A DNA stretch of 64,000 nucleotides from NCBI GenBank assembly GCA_028554645.1, contig JAQOOI010000073.1:930001-994000 (forward strand). Direction: 5' to 3'. This DNA comes from Omphalotus guepiniiformis (lineage: Eukaryota; Basidiomycota; Agaricomycetes; Agaricales; Omphalotaceae). Made by a program: the position numbers and the translations under genes. The notes below the pieces were generated by a model. The model saw only the letters and a list, made by a program, of their open reading frames with translations, did no database searches and was not told the origin of the DNA. Each line of letters begins with the position of its first letter. Position 1 is the first letter of the stretch. Positions 24,688 through 36,406 of this stretch are shown piece after piece.

Positions 24688-25419
24688 GTGCGTTGAAGGT
24701 TCAATTCATTGTGGCAATCGTCAGTCCCATGGGTGGCGTTGCTCGGTGACACTACGTTCGAAATATGCTTGTTCCTCTGCGTCCCGTTTCTTTCTTGTTC
24801 AAAGTTCTGGTTGAATTTTCTCTTGGTATCGATACCGAATTGCTGTTTTCTGTGATGTGATTCTGATTCTATGAATGTAAAGCTTCCAATTGTTGTGTTA
24901 ATTGCCTCACGCGCTCAGACTTGCACTCGTAATTCACGAGTTCAAATCAACGACATGACAGGACATTGCAAGTACGGCGTGGCAGGAACAACGTTTCTTA
25001 CACGCCTGAGCCAGCCAGTCTGGATCCGAGGTTGATAAAACAACGCATGTACAAAGTCGTGTGACGAAGAAGTAATAAAGATCAGTGATGAAGAGATGGA
25101 ATACAATAGAAATGAGCTCTTGGGACATCCTTCGCGGCTGGAAATTCGATGCAGTTAGTACTAAGAATTACCTAATAAGGAAGCTGTTGTGTAAACAGTG
25201 TCACTGCCAGCAGGTGGTCTATTGTCTAGGAAAAGCTTTTTGTTCGACAAATGCATAAATGAATCCGACCTTTGTCCAAGGTATAATCATCTTCCCTTTC
25301 TTTCAGATACCTGTCTAGTCTGCTGAGCTGCTCTTTGACGGCATGTTTCTAGTTTTCAATCATGTTTAGTGTGTTATTTGCTAACGTGGATTCTATAGAA
25401 CTTATAATTACTCCAAAAC
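24688..25419. other. Intergenic spacer
   Basis: No exon, repeat or RNA gene was recognised. The minus-strand frame at 24934-25128 has no coding character beyond being open. Confidence 0.4.
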
Positions 25420-26109
25420 ATGATAATGAACCCCAGACCATGCCCTAATTTGCCTCTCCCTTCCCCACCTATCAACGTCTTCGGAACACAGAAACCTTCG
25501 CTCGACACTCCATCAATTCGTCGACGTTCATCAACGTTCACATCAATAGCCAACTGGGCACTAGCAGTTCAACCCGGTTCACCAGCTCCATACTCGCCTC
25601 TATGTGTTTCTCCTACCCCTGGCACCGGATTCACATTCTCATCTACCCCACGCCGTCCTTCGTTTACCTTCTCAAAAACCCGCAGACGTTCGTCAGTATC
25701 GCGCCCTGACCGGCTTAAGATCGTTAACGAGGACTTGAAATCGAAGGACTGGGATCTGACGTGCTTGGGGTACACGTCGATGTTTGTGCCATTGCCCAAC
25801 ACGCCACGTACGCCTGTGCATTTATCTAGGCGTCACTACGGGGATATTGCCTTGTCTCCCAAGTACCCTGAACCACCTGCGACTCCTGTTGAACCTCCGA
25901 AAGCCAAGGGTCTCAAGAGGTTCCGCAGTTTGAGTGTGCTTAGAAAAGGTGCTCCGAAAGCTGCTACGGTACCTCCGGTACCTCCACTTCCTACTAATAT
26001 CCCTTCCTTACCCTCTCCGAAATCAAAATCACCCTCCGCCTCCGCGCCTTTGAAGAAATCTAAAAAGCCTACTCCGCTGTACATCCTCTCGCCACACACC
26101 CCTTTCTGA
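25420..26109 (+). CDS. Proline/serine-rich orphan protein, single exon
   Basis: An uninterrupted 229-residue frame from ATG 25420 to the stop at 26107-26109. The composition is rich in Pro, Ser, Thr and Arg, with repeated basic-serine motifs such as RRRSSTFTS, RRPSFTFSKT and RRRSSVSRP that look like kinase sites. A more ordered piece, DWDLTCLGYTSMFVPLPNTP, sits near residues 107-126. The C-terminal third alternates LPSPKSKSPSAS-type runs. Being intronless is unusual for this window. No signal peptide or membrane segment. I do not recognise a family; the length and absence of stops in such biased sequence favour a real gene encoding a mostly disordered protein. Confidence 0.65.
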   Translation: MIMNPRPCPNLPLPSPPINVFGTQKPSLDTPSIRRRSSTFTSIANWALAVQPGSPAPYSPLCVSPTPGTGFTFSSTPRRPSFTFSKTRRRSSVSRPDRLKIVNEDLKSKDWDLTCLGYTSMFVPLPNTPRTPVHLSRRHYGDIALSPKYPEPPATPVEPPKAKGLKRFRSLSVLRKGAPKAATVPPVPPLPTNIPSLPSPKSKSPSASAPLKKSKKPTPLYILSPHTPF

Positions 26110-26698
26110 TTCAGCGGGGTCTACAGAGAGTACGCCGAGAGCCTCCGGGTCAATACTATGCCGTATCTTCGAGCTGGGTTGCCTATGGTCATGCTAGTTT
26201 CGATGCCCCGGTACCAGCAGGCGGCTTGCGCATCTCAATATCTCTTAACCCTTCATGGTTCGGGCTCATTATACATATATCATCATTTAATGTTTTTCAT
26301 CACATCGCATCGCTTTGCTTAGTCCAAGTTTTCCGCATTCATGCACGTCACGTACTTACATACTCATACCCATACCCCTTTCAAGTTCAAGTTTTCCTTC
26401 ATCATCGTATATGTCATCTCGCTGTCTCGCTGTCTCAATCACACTCTTCCTCTCACCAACACTGCATCTACACGCGATACCAATCCTCCATGTCTTCCGC
26501 TCGTTCGCTCGAGTACCCTGTTTTCATCAACTAGTGTATCTTTATTTACCCCCTTATATTTGTATCAGCACCTCCATGCCTATACAACTTAATCGACATT
26601 GTATTGCTTATCATCTCCTTCAGGATTGGACGAAACGACGTACCGCTAGCAACTCCAATGTGCATAGGCAACCACATGCTAACGCATACACCCTTCGT
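26110..26698. other. Intergenic spacer, T/C-rich
   Basis: Pyrimidine-rich sequence downstream of the orphan gene. Overlapping open frames in all three plus frames (26226-26737) reflect the low-complexity composition rather than coding. No gene called. Confidence 0.4.
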
Positions 26699-26990
26699 TC
26701 AATCGAAGACTATCCCACCATTGACGGTAATCTGTAATGCGATGTGGATACAGAATGAACTTGAAAACAAAAAACATGTAAGCCTTACAGTTTGACCTAC
26801 GGAAGCACAGAATAAGTTTTGTGTCAGAACGATAGATATGTGGATGTGCTACGAGATGTACGCTAATAGCAGTCTCCATAATTGTGACCGACGAAGATCG
26901 GGTGGTGCGGTGGATATGAGATAAATCGGTAGTTTGAATATGAGACTAGCAAAGGTTAGTTAGGCGAGTCAAACCTGTCCACAAAATGGC
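26699..26990 (-). pseudogene. Relic of a third short-chain dehydrogenase copy
   Basis: The minus strand at 26733-26699 reads ITVNGGIVFD and a stop, matching the last exon ISINGGIFFD of the dehydrogenase at 27257 and ISINGGLFFD of the copy at 29285. The intron and small GQT exon beside it are also shared, to about 26830. No catalytic body follows. Instead, positions about 26880-26990 resemble the sequence upstream of the intact gene at about 28740-28870. The simplest reading is a third tandem copy that lost its centre by deletion. Confidence 0.7.
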
Positions 26991-27256
26991 GAGACTCTCG
27001 ATTCTCGACAACAGAAAATATGCAAGTGAATCAGTCTAATCTGTTTCGTGAGGCATTTACTCAGATACTAAGCAAGATTGCTCGTGGCAAGTTGAGCCTG
27101 CAGCGGCACTCAGCCAGCCGCACATTGGATTCTGTATGAAGAGTCACTAGCTCGCCTGGGTAAACATACCAGAAATCGAGACTCGAGATAATTCCGACAC
27201 GTATGAATACACAGGATAATGAATTGGTATAATGCTCTCTCGGCATTCCGATCGAT

Positions 27257-28542
27257 TCAATCGAAGAATATTCCTCCATTGATGCTAATCTGTAACGCGA
27301 TGAGAAGCCAAAAATGAACTCGGAAAATATTAGACCTTACAGTTTGACCTACGGAAACGCACAAACGGGGTGGTGTTGTGTTGCATCAGAAGAGTAGATT
27401 TGTAGGTACATAGTGAGAGGGATGAATACCTGTCATGAAACTTGATTCCTTCGAAGCAAGGTACGACACTAATCCCGCGATATCTTCTGCATCACCGAGT
27501 CTCTTCACTGGTGTATTATCTATCACCTTGCGTCCGACATATATCGATTCCATCAGCTTCATGGCTACCAGGATGAAAAACGTACTTTATCACGAGCTGC
27601 TGCTGCCTCTTCAGGGTCAGCTGGAAACGATTTCCTCACTGTAGAAGTGGAGCAGCCATGAGAACTGAGAATATCTTTGCATGCAATGGTTGCTCACGCA
27701 TATCGGTATCAATGATACCTAGGGATATCAAGGTAAATAATTTAATGTTCAACAGAATAGAAACCGAAACCCACCTGGCGCATACGCATTGACAGTAATC
27801 CCATACTTCCCCAGCTCCGCTGCTGTAAGTGATATATGTAGCTCAGCTATCCCCTCAGCTATCCCCAACCTCCATTGAACCGCCACTTACCGCTACTCTG
27901 CGTAAAACCACGAACAAAAAACTTGGACGCTGAATACGCCGAAGCCAATGGGTACCCTTGTTTACCAGCAAACGAACTAGCACCGATAATACGTCCTCCC
28001 CGACCCTGTGAGATCATCTGTATTGCGGCGTATTTATAGCAGAGAAATGGTGCTCGAGCGTTTATCGTCAGGATACGATCTAGATCTTCTGTTGAAGCTA
28101 TAGATGAAGGTATAAGGGAATGAAACGAGCTTCGAGAATTCCTCCTTATAAACCTACTTTCCACAAGCGACTTGCTGGTCACTGCTATCCCGGCGTTAGC
28201 CACAAGCTAAACAAAGGCTCATGAGTATGAACTCGACGATGCACTATGTACATGATGACAAAAAACACAACTTACAACATCCAAGCTCCCAAGATCCTTC
28301 GCCGTACTCTCAATCATTCCTTTGATACTTGATTCCTCGGAGACATCAGCTGGGTATACCTCGCATCTACGTCCCATTTCTTGTATTTCAGACTGAATCT
28401 TTTTCAACTCTGCGGACTTTGAAGGTATATCATTGAGTGCGATATCAAACCCGTCCGAGGCGAGTCGAAGTGCTATTCCGAGACCTATCCCTTGAGCGGA
28501 TCCGGTTATGAGAGCTACGCCTTTTGATGACTGGTTTGACAT
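27257..28542 (-). CDS. Short-chain dehydrogenase/reductase, copy 1
   Basis: The ATG at 28542 gives MSNQSSKGVALITGSAQGIG. The cofactor motif TGxxxGxG is TGSAQGIG (residues about 13-20). Next come LASDGFDIALNDIPSK, YPADVSEESSI and DLGSLDVV. The NAG motif is VANAGIAV. Catalytic residues are visible as GASSFAGKQG (Ser) and YSASK (YxxxK). The end, from several small exons, is VKRLGDAEDIAGLVSYLAS, FMTG, QT and ISINGGIFFD, stop 27257-27259. This is the classical SDR fold of about 260 residues using NAD(P)H; close relatives include diacetyl/acetoin reductases. It stands in tandem with a paralogue at 29285-30621 and a relic at 26699. The true substrate is unknown. Confidence 0.9.
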
Positions 28543-29284
28543 GACGATGAATGATGAAGGAGGTGTATCGGTTTTTGAGAGACTTTACGAGGGAAGTGTT
28601 GAAGACACACAATGAAGTTGATGCATAGCACAGATCCCTTTTATAGATGGGGGTCCACCGGAGCATCTCTGCCGACTGTCCTATGCGTCGCAATACAGTC
28701 CTTAGAATAGCTCGTGGTTCAGAAATGTGAGATTTGCACTGACATACTCCGTGATCTTGACCGGTGAAGAATCGGAGGAAAATGTGGGGTGCGAAAGTAA
28801 ACTGTGAAGGATATGAGGTCAATTGGTATTTTGAATGTGAGAGTCACTAAAGATAGTTGCGTGTCCGTGCTAGGGAAATACTTCTGGAAGTTGAATGTAA
28901 AGTGTTCTAAAGCCGATGAAAACACTAGATCATACATTGAAATTTGAAAAAGTAATCAAGTAGATGATGATGGTGCCAGAGAAAGCCGTATACACGGGCA
29001 ACGGGCCGAGAAATCTAACTGCACAATTTAAAGTCAGAGGCATGCCGTCCGGGTGCCGATATGACCCAATTACAGAAAAATCTGCTCGGTAGTACAGTAC
29101 TTAAGCATTTACTCGGTAGTGTACTTACACATTTACGTCGACACTAAACAGCAAGATTGCTTGAGCCTGCATAGTTTGGATTCTGTATGTATGTAGAAGA
29201 GTCACTAGCCTGGGTCAACCGTCAAGGCAGTTGAAAATACCACCATGAAATAGTATACTCCTCGCTCAGCAATCCCGTCTCGAT

Positions 29285-30621
29285 TTAATCGAAGAATAAC
29301 CCTCCATTGATGCTAATCTGTAATATGATGAGAAACCATGATGAACTAGAAAACTTTCAGCCTTACAGTTTGACCTACGGAAGCACATAATGACTTTGAG
29401 TCAGAACAGAGAATATGCAAGTAGACTACTAGTAAGAAAGCCGGCGATAAATACCTGTTATGAAACTTGATTCCTTCGAAGCAAGATACGATACTAAGCC
29501 AGCGATATCATCTGTGTCACCAATTCTCCTCACGGGTGTCTTATCTATCACCTTGTGTCCGATACATCAATCCGTCTCGTCAGCTTCATGGTTAAGTAGG
29601 ACAAAAAAACCTACGTTAGCACGAGCTTCCGCTGCCTCTTCATCGTCCGCTGGGAGCGCATTCTTCACTAGTCACCAGAAATGGAGTGGCAGTGAGCACT
29701 CAGAACATCTTCAGGTGTGGATTGCTACTAACTCATATCGGTATCAATATATCCTAGTGATTTGTGAGCTAGATCGAACAGATCAAAGGACGAATTGCAC
29801 CCAAAACCAACCTGGCGCGTAAGCATTAACAGTGATGCCATACGGCCCTAGTTCCAGAGCTGCGAAAACGGTAGCTCAGATGAGATGACATCCTAGTCTG
29901 GAGAATTCGAAGCGACACGTACCGCTACTCTGTGTTAACCCACGAACAAAAAACTTTGTCCCTGAATACGCAGAACCCAACATGTGCCCTTGTTTACCAG
30001 CTAACGAACTAGCACCGATAATACGTCCTCCTCGACCCTGTGAGATCATCTGGATTGCAGCGTATTTGTAACAGAGATACGGCGCTCGAGCATTTATCGC
30101 CATGATACGATCTAGGTCTTCTGTTGAAGCTGTTGAAGAAAAGGTCGAGAGTGTAAGTAATTGAAACGAGCTTTCGGGTTCCTCTCAACTTACTTTCCAC
30201 AAGCGACTCATGCAATGTTATTGCGGCGTTAGCTACGAGCTACATTGGATAGATTGTGAACCAACAAATGGTAGCAGAAGAGAGCGAGTGAGCGGGAAAC
30301 CCGGGTCGATTTGACAAAAGAACAGTGACATACGACATCTAAACCCCCCAAATCCCTCGCAATACTCTCCATTATCATCTTTATTGATGACTCCTCCGAG
30401 ACATCAGCAGGGTAAGCAGCACACCTGCGCCCCATTCCGTCGATTTGGAGCGCAAGTTGTGTGAGCTCGTAGGCCTTGGAGGGAACGTCGTTGAGGGCGA
30501 TGTCGAACCCGTCCGAGGCGAGTCGGAGGGATATGGCATGGCCTATGCCTTGAGCGCTGCCGGTTATAAGGGCTACTCCTTTGGATGGTGTGTCGGGTGG
30601 TGATTTAGTTTGCGATTGCAT
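29285..30621 (-). CDS. Short-chain dehydrogenase/reductase, copy 2
   Basis: The start chosen is the ATG at 30621 (MQSQTKSPPDTPSKGV), which aligns with copy 1; an upstream in-frame ATG at 30684 would add 21 residues and is less likely. Motifs: TGSAQGIG, LASDGFDIALNDVPSK, YPADVSEESSI, then VANAAITL, where copy 1 has the standard NAG. The catalytic region is GASSLAGKQG and YSGTK. The last exon reads ISINGGLFFD, stop 29285-29287. Coding and flanking sequence, including the region 3' of the gene, is similar to copy 1, so the whole unit was duplicated in tandem. The NAG to NAA change alters a motif that supports the active-site strand; activity may differ. Confidence 0.88.
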
Positions 30622-31353
30622 AGTGGTGGGTGATGGGAGGTTGGTGGTGCACGTAGACCCATTTATATTACAAGTCCAGTGCACGGGTTCTCGTGTTTAT
30701 CGATCCCTACGTTGCAGTTAGTCGTCATAATGCTTTGGAAGACAGATACAAGCACGTACACGAGATATCAATTATCATCTTGCCGAATTAGTCGCCCTCG
30801 GAGAATGATGTGGGATGAGAACCTTTGAGCCTATATCACGAATATCTATACACCTCGAGAACCTATTCCTCTCCAACTGTTCACGAGGCCAATCATTGGG
30901 ATCTAGATTTGAAGGAGATGATGTGGATACCAATATTGTACCAAGGCCGGATCGCGACTTTCGAGAAGTTGAAGTATCGACTGAAATTCCAGAAGGTCAA
31001 AGTCTCAAAGAGGAATCACCTGTGATGGATCGTGATCACGGTCACCTGATAGTCACGAGATTACTTTCCCACAGTCCACGCCCCCTGTTAAAGCCGGTGC
31101 CAGTGGCCCGACAGCCACTTGTCTTTTAACTTTCAGCTTCCAAAGAACTAATCGAGGTGTCAGGTCTTCGAGGTACGCGTTACCTTCTTCAATCTGCTTG
31201 AATACTAAAATTTGCACCTCTACATAGTATAAAAAACACTTGATATCTCCCATCAACAGTCTCAACCAACTTTTGACTCGGAGCAATTTGAAGGCCACTC
31301 CTCGTCGGTCCTGTATCCATTTGCTAGGTGCTATACAACGAGAAGCGATCGAG
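30622..31353. other. Divergent promoter region
   Basis: This lies between the SDR copy 2 start (minus) and a kinase-like gene start (plus). A frame at 30815-31129 is open for 104 codons with no recognised family. Nothing else was seen. Confidence 0.4.
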
Positions 31354-33640
31354 ATGGCTTCCACGGATCCTTTTGAGAAATCTCTCTCGAGATCGTTAAA
31401 AGAAATGTTCATCAAGCAAGAAGACGAAGTTTTGCGGCGGATTTTAGACACGAAGGTGTTCAGCGAGCAGCCTCAGACTCTCGGAAAGGATTGCCACAAG
31501 CGGTCATTCAACGAAGGTAGACGAAGGGTATATCGACACTGGCCTCGCGATCCGAAAGGGATCTTGCTGGATGGTTGCCCAGAAGGAAAGGTTGCGCCTA
31601 CTTCAAGTCCTCTTTGGGGAGCAACACTCCACGACATCTACTGGGTGAACCGCATAGCTGACTGCGACAATTATATCTCGATTTCTTCGGGTAGTAGGCT
31701 TGCGGCGTGGGCGAAGACGGTAGGAGAGCTGAGTTTTGCAGAAGATGAAATTGACTGGGCCGAAAATAACGAAGCAGATCCGGCGGTCAGACATGCCACG
31801 GATATCTCGGATGTCATTGAATGTCGAGAGCTGATGGTCATGCTGCGCGCGTGTGGTGTGTCGTTAAAAGATGACGATCTGCGTGCAGATGATGGCTTAG
31901 AGAAGGACGAAGCTGGTGAAAGCGAGAAGATGGACGTAGACGAAACGAAGGACAAGACAGACGACGAAATGGTGGTCGAAGAGTCGAACGAGAAACGCGA
32001 ACAACTCAAGGAGGAACAAGATCCCGCTGCTTATACTCCAACCAAACCATTTGACTACGCCAACTACCCTATGCCTTGGCCTCTCGTACCGTTTTCCTCA
32101 AAGTCTCCGAAACTAGAGTCGAGCATTCCGTACCATCTCCTTCCAGAGAAATTGATCGTGCATGATCCTTTTGGTCTCCTTCACGTTGCTACTCTCCAGA
32201 GTGAAGATTATGATTATGAAGTTGAGGATCAAGAAGTTGAGACAGACTGGAAAGCCAAAACAGACATCACGCATACCTATAGCTTGCGACTCACGGACTC
32301 TGTCAAGGAAACCATTACGCAGGAACGCACAAAGATTGCCGACGCAGCAGCTAATGCTGATCCTATTGTTCTGCTTACTCTTATGTCTCGCTCGACTGAG
32401 GGTCCTTCTCCTGTTTATCCAACCAAAGATTTTGTGGGCAATGCGATCGAAATTACTGTACCTCCTCCTCCTCCGCCTCCCTCTTGCACTCCAGAAGCCC
32501 ATCTGTATATTTCGCCCGCCGAAAAGCTTGGACGGGGTCATCACTCGTTCGTTTATCGAGCGGAATGGGATCTTCCTAGATCGGTGTTCTTCAAACCCAC
32601 TATCTGTGACACGTGTCTTACCGAAGCTGCTTTGGATATCATTCGCAAGCGTGATGCGGAGCAGAAAGAAGCCGGGTTACCCGTGGAGGGTGACGCCTCC
32701 ACAGAAGCATCAAGCAAGGGGAGGTTTGTTGAGCGCACGAAAGATTTTCCATCTATGTCGGTCGATCTTATGAACGTAGCTGACCTTCGAAATGGTGACT
32801 GTGTCAGGCCAACTCCTCTTGATCGAACCGGCATCGTGGAAGCTGACGACACCGTCAATTATGTGGTTTACGAAGGGCCTAAGACCAGAGTTCATGTCGA
32901 CTCTGTTCCTTGGTACACAGCTGGCATGGATCCAGCCCCTTGTAATCATAAAGTGTCAGCAGCAGGCCCACTTCCTGGACCCGTGCCTCCTAGTGCTCAG
33001 GTGTCCGTCGTTGCTAAGGTCTCTATCCCCCAGGACCCTCACCTCGCCAGAGAGGCGTTGAACTACCAACGCTTTGATCCGCACATGTCTGAGCACTGGA
33101 CTGGATACACTGTTGTTCGACCACTGATTCATCCGACGCCCATGGGAGCAATCGTTCCAAACTTTTACGGGTACTACGTCAAGGACATTGAGCAGGGGGA
33201 CGAAATCGTTGACCCTGCTGCCTGCGAAAGTTCAAGGAACGTAGACAACTATTTCAGCCCCATTATGTTAATTGAAGATTGTGGTACTCCCCCTGAGATT
33301 TCTTCGCTAAGTCTTGATGATCGGTTAGTACTCTCTTCTCGTTCGGGATTTTTCGTACGCTCATGAATCGTTCTGCAGGCGTGAATGTGCTGCGATGCTC
33401 CTTCGCTTTCATCACATGGGTTGGACCCAGGGTTCGTTCTACCCACGCAATATTCTCATGCAGCGGGGCGACCATGCCGACTTTCCCTTGATGAGAGACC
33501 GTCACGATAAACGATTCCGACTGATCGATTTTGGTCGAGCTATAACTCGTGCAGAAGCAGAAGATACACCCTGGGAGAATGTGAAGTTTCAAGAGAAGAA
33601 TACAATTTGGCAAATCATGGAGTTTCCGAATCCCATGTAA
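31354..33640 (+). CDS. Kinase-like protein, copy 1 (probable pseudokinase family)
   Basis: Two exons, 31354-33323 and 33379-33640, give 743 residues starting MASTDPFEKSLSRSLKEMF. The N-terminal third (YRHWPRDPKG, SPLWGATLHDIYWVNRI) is shared only with the paralogue at 37750-40068. An acidic, probably disordered insert follows near residue 180. The kinase-like part has a glycine loop LGRGHHSFVYRAEW, a lysine strand SVVAKVSIP, a helix AREALNYQRF, a hinge IMLIEDCG, a catalytic loop GWTQGSFYPRNIL and the metal loop RLIDFGRA. In active kinases the catalytic loop reads H-x-D; here Asp is Ser, while the following Asn and the DFG are kept. From memory, related agaricomycete proteins share this change. 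So it may be a pseudokinase or use unusual chemistry. The frame is intact. Confidence 0.8.
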
Positions 33641-33892
33641 GTTTTTGAGTGTGTTGTCGGACTATATCGCATGTTTTTGCTTTCGGTACGCTCTGCGTAG
33701 ATGAGTTGTTTTGTAATAGCTGTTATACTATGCTTTCTTGTAGCCTCACATGTACATCGATACCGACGTAGATGAAATGAAATGAATTGTAAGAAAGCAG
33801 AGCAAACATCACGTTCATTAGAGTCTATGGACTAAGCTAAAAAATCTTCATAAGCGTTCAAATACTTGAAGGTGAAAACAAGCCGGGCATGT

Positions 33893-36406
33893 TTATTGGT
33901 TGCCAGTTGGAGGGCCGACCACAACGGGCTTGACCTTCTTCAAAAGAGAGATAGTCTCATTATCGAGGCCAAGGTGTGCTTGTACCAGCTCCGGCGGAGT
34001 CAAGGCCAGCCACTACGATCCCGATCAGCTTCCGATCTTTGAAAAAGTTGCTGGAAGATGCGCTCACCTGGTTAAGACTGACATCCTGGAAGATATCTAC
34101 ATTGAAAGAAGAACATAAGATCCTAAAACTCGTATGATATGAACCATGTTTCTCACCGGTATTGAAAACCTCAAGGTACGTCAATGTGCTGTTCCCTGTG
34201 TTTTCGACGTAATGACCTACATAAGTTGGATAGACACATTGAGCATGTACTCGTACGCTGAGACGCATCTATGGTTTCACTAACCGAAAGCAGCGGGAAC
34301 GAAACCTGTCAAGGAAGAATGTAAGCCTCAAAACCAGAAGGATGAGTTGGAATAGAAGTCGCGTTTTCGCCTCACCAATGTCTCCAGCCTTTGAGGTGCC
34401 ATAGTTCATTCTGATTAGATCCAATAATAGGTGTTAGTTGCAATGTGAACGCATACCTGGAAATCAAACGTTGTTGCTTGGCTTTGTGCCGCAAAGACGG
34501 TTACACGAGCTGTTCCCGATCTACAACAAGGTCAATAAAGTCCAACTCTCAAGCAAGCACAGCGTACATTATATACGTCCATTCGTCCTGAGTAGGGTGC
34601 CACTGTACGAGGATAACTCAATAAATGTGGAGCCTACGAATCGCTGAACTCACATGCAATTCACTGGAACGACATATCAATAAACCTGACCTGAGGATAC
34701 GTTTCAACGATTCGACTCACCGCATACCTCCTGGCTCAACATTGACCTGAGCTACGGCAATCTGAGTAGAAACGTTGAACACTGTCGAATCCGCAACTTT
34801 GTAGGAGCCTCCTTCCAACTGAGTCGGTGTCATCTTCGAGAATGGGAAGAAGAACGGCTGAGGTACAGTTCCTTGTGGATCAGAGGGAGCCGGTTGGTCA
34901 TCCGGAGGTGGGTCTAGTCAAAGAAATTAATCACGTCAATGTCAAGTACAACAACTGTAGGTGATCAGAGAACATACTGCCGGGGAAGATGTAAAGCTGC
35001 TGAGCTGGAATACGTGCGAAATCTTGAGGATTCGTGACTCCAAAGTTCTTTCGGATAACTGATATTCATTCCATTGATGAGAAGGGCTAAGATTGGGAGC
35101 ACAGATTTGGGACTCCACTTACCTTCCGCCGGGACGTGGGCAAGCCAGTCGGTGAGCTAATTTACGAATGATTAAGCAGAGGGCTTTGCGAACAGAAGTA
35201 ATCATTTACCAAGAAGGTCCCGTCATCGCTGAAACCACCGTCAGGGAAGACCTGTGCCACAAAAGACTCAGGTCAATCAATCATCGCATCGTAGACGCGA
35301 AGGGCTAATAGTTACAAGAAGAAATTCCGACCCTTCCGCAGAATCGTTCGTAGCTTGAAGAGAATGAGGAATCCCAGGCGGGAAGTACCACAGATCACCA
35401 GCTTCCTGGAATTCCAGTAAATATATCAGGAATCAATGGTCTTAGTGTCCACAGGTGCGAGTCTTCCACGCTAGCAATGTAGTTTCGACCTAATTGATCA
35501 ACAGCCGTTACCTGAGTTGTTCCCTAATACACACAGGGGTAAGTTCATCCATCGAAAACATCAGATATGAACGCATATGATCAACCTTCAATACGTATGC
35601 CCACTGAAAGATTGACCTTGAATCAGCCGATCAGTGAAGGTCGTGACAAGAGGCTACTTACTTCGGCAGCTGTATGCCAATGAAGTTCACTGTAGGTCAA
35701 GGCGTCATTTTCACGAACGATCTGATGGTGGACTAGTTTCTTGCTCACGAATCGCGCCGGCTTCTAGTCGCATGTTCACGCCAGCCATTGCTGATGAGCA
35801 TAGATGTTTAAGACGAATCATCATGAGCATCACAGCTAACCGGAAACTCACAAGTCGCGATAGGAAACACTTGAGCTAGAATCACCGCTCTGTTAGTGTA
35901 ACCTCCTTGGGAAAGGGGTGCATCAACCTACTATTCTGTTGTCGTGACCAACCACCAGTTTGGAGACGCATATGGCTCAAGCTGAATGGCCACTTCGCGT
36001 TCCCACTACAATTTCAACGACGTCAGCCGAAGTGGTAATCGTAAAGAGAATCAATGTGCAATTACACTCCGTCGCCATTGTCTGTGGTAGGGGGAGCAAG
36101 TGTGTCCGCATTCTCGAGGTCTATAGGAATATTGTCCGGGCCCATGATCGGTGCGCCCAGTTGGTTTCGCTCGGGCTTAGGGACGGAGTCAGGACTGTCC
36201 GGGAACCAGAGCTCGTCGTTGGGCTCGGTGCTGGCAAAAGGGACAGTCGCAGTTGGTTCCGCAGCCGAAGAGACCCAGCTGGCATCAGAAGCACTGCTCG
36301 CAATGGTTTCTGAGGCAAGTGTTGCGTAGGTGGAATTGCCTGCTGGAGCAGAGAAAACCGAACGCGAGAACAAAAGCGAGAGAAGCACGAAGCGAAGCTG
36401 TAGCAT
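33893..36406 (-). CDS. Oxalate decarboxylase, secreted bicupin
   Basis: The ATG at 36406 begins MLQLRFVLLSLLFSRSVFSA, a signal peptide; an in-frame ATG at 36427 is an alternative. The mature part has WPFSLSHMRLQTGGWSRQQN and AGVNMRLEAGAIR, then ELHWHTAAEWAYVLK, DLWYFPPGIPHSLQ, LTDWLAHVPAE, IRKNFGVTNPQDFARIPAQQ and a second cupin ELHWHPTQDEWTYII, AGDIGFVPAAFGHYVENTG, then WLALTPPELVQAHL. Both cupins keep the HxH, Glu and His manganese ligands. The enzyme turns oxalate into formate and CO2, outside the cell or in the wall, and protects against oxalate build-up in wood- and litter-decay fungi. About 15 exons join in frame except one: at about 35746 the donor site seems one base short (see findings). 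Stop 33893-33895. Confidence 0.88.

Larger units (their letters stand above)
27061..30700. repeat. Tandem segmental duplication carrying the SDR genes
   Basis: Two direct units, about 27060-28870 and about 29130-30700, each hold one dehydrogenase gene plus flanking DNA. Shared noncoding landmarks include the AGCAAGATTGCT and GGATTCTGTATG blocks near 27070 and 29150. Unit limits are approximate. Confidence 0.7.

Noticed and set aside
32162..32773. 203-codon plus-strand frame inside the kinase-like gene
   Set aside because: Shifted-frame shadow of the 743-residue coding sequence; the true frame has the kinase motifs and a matching paralogue.
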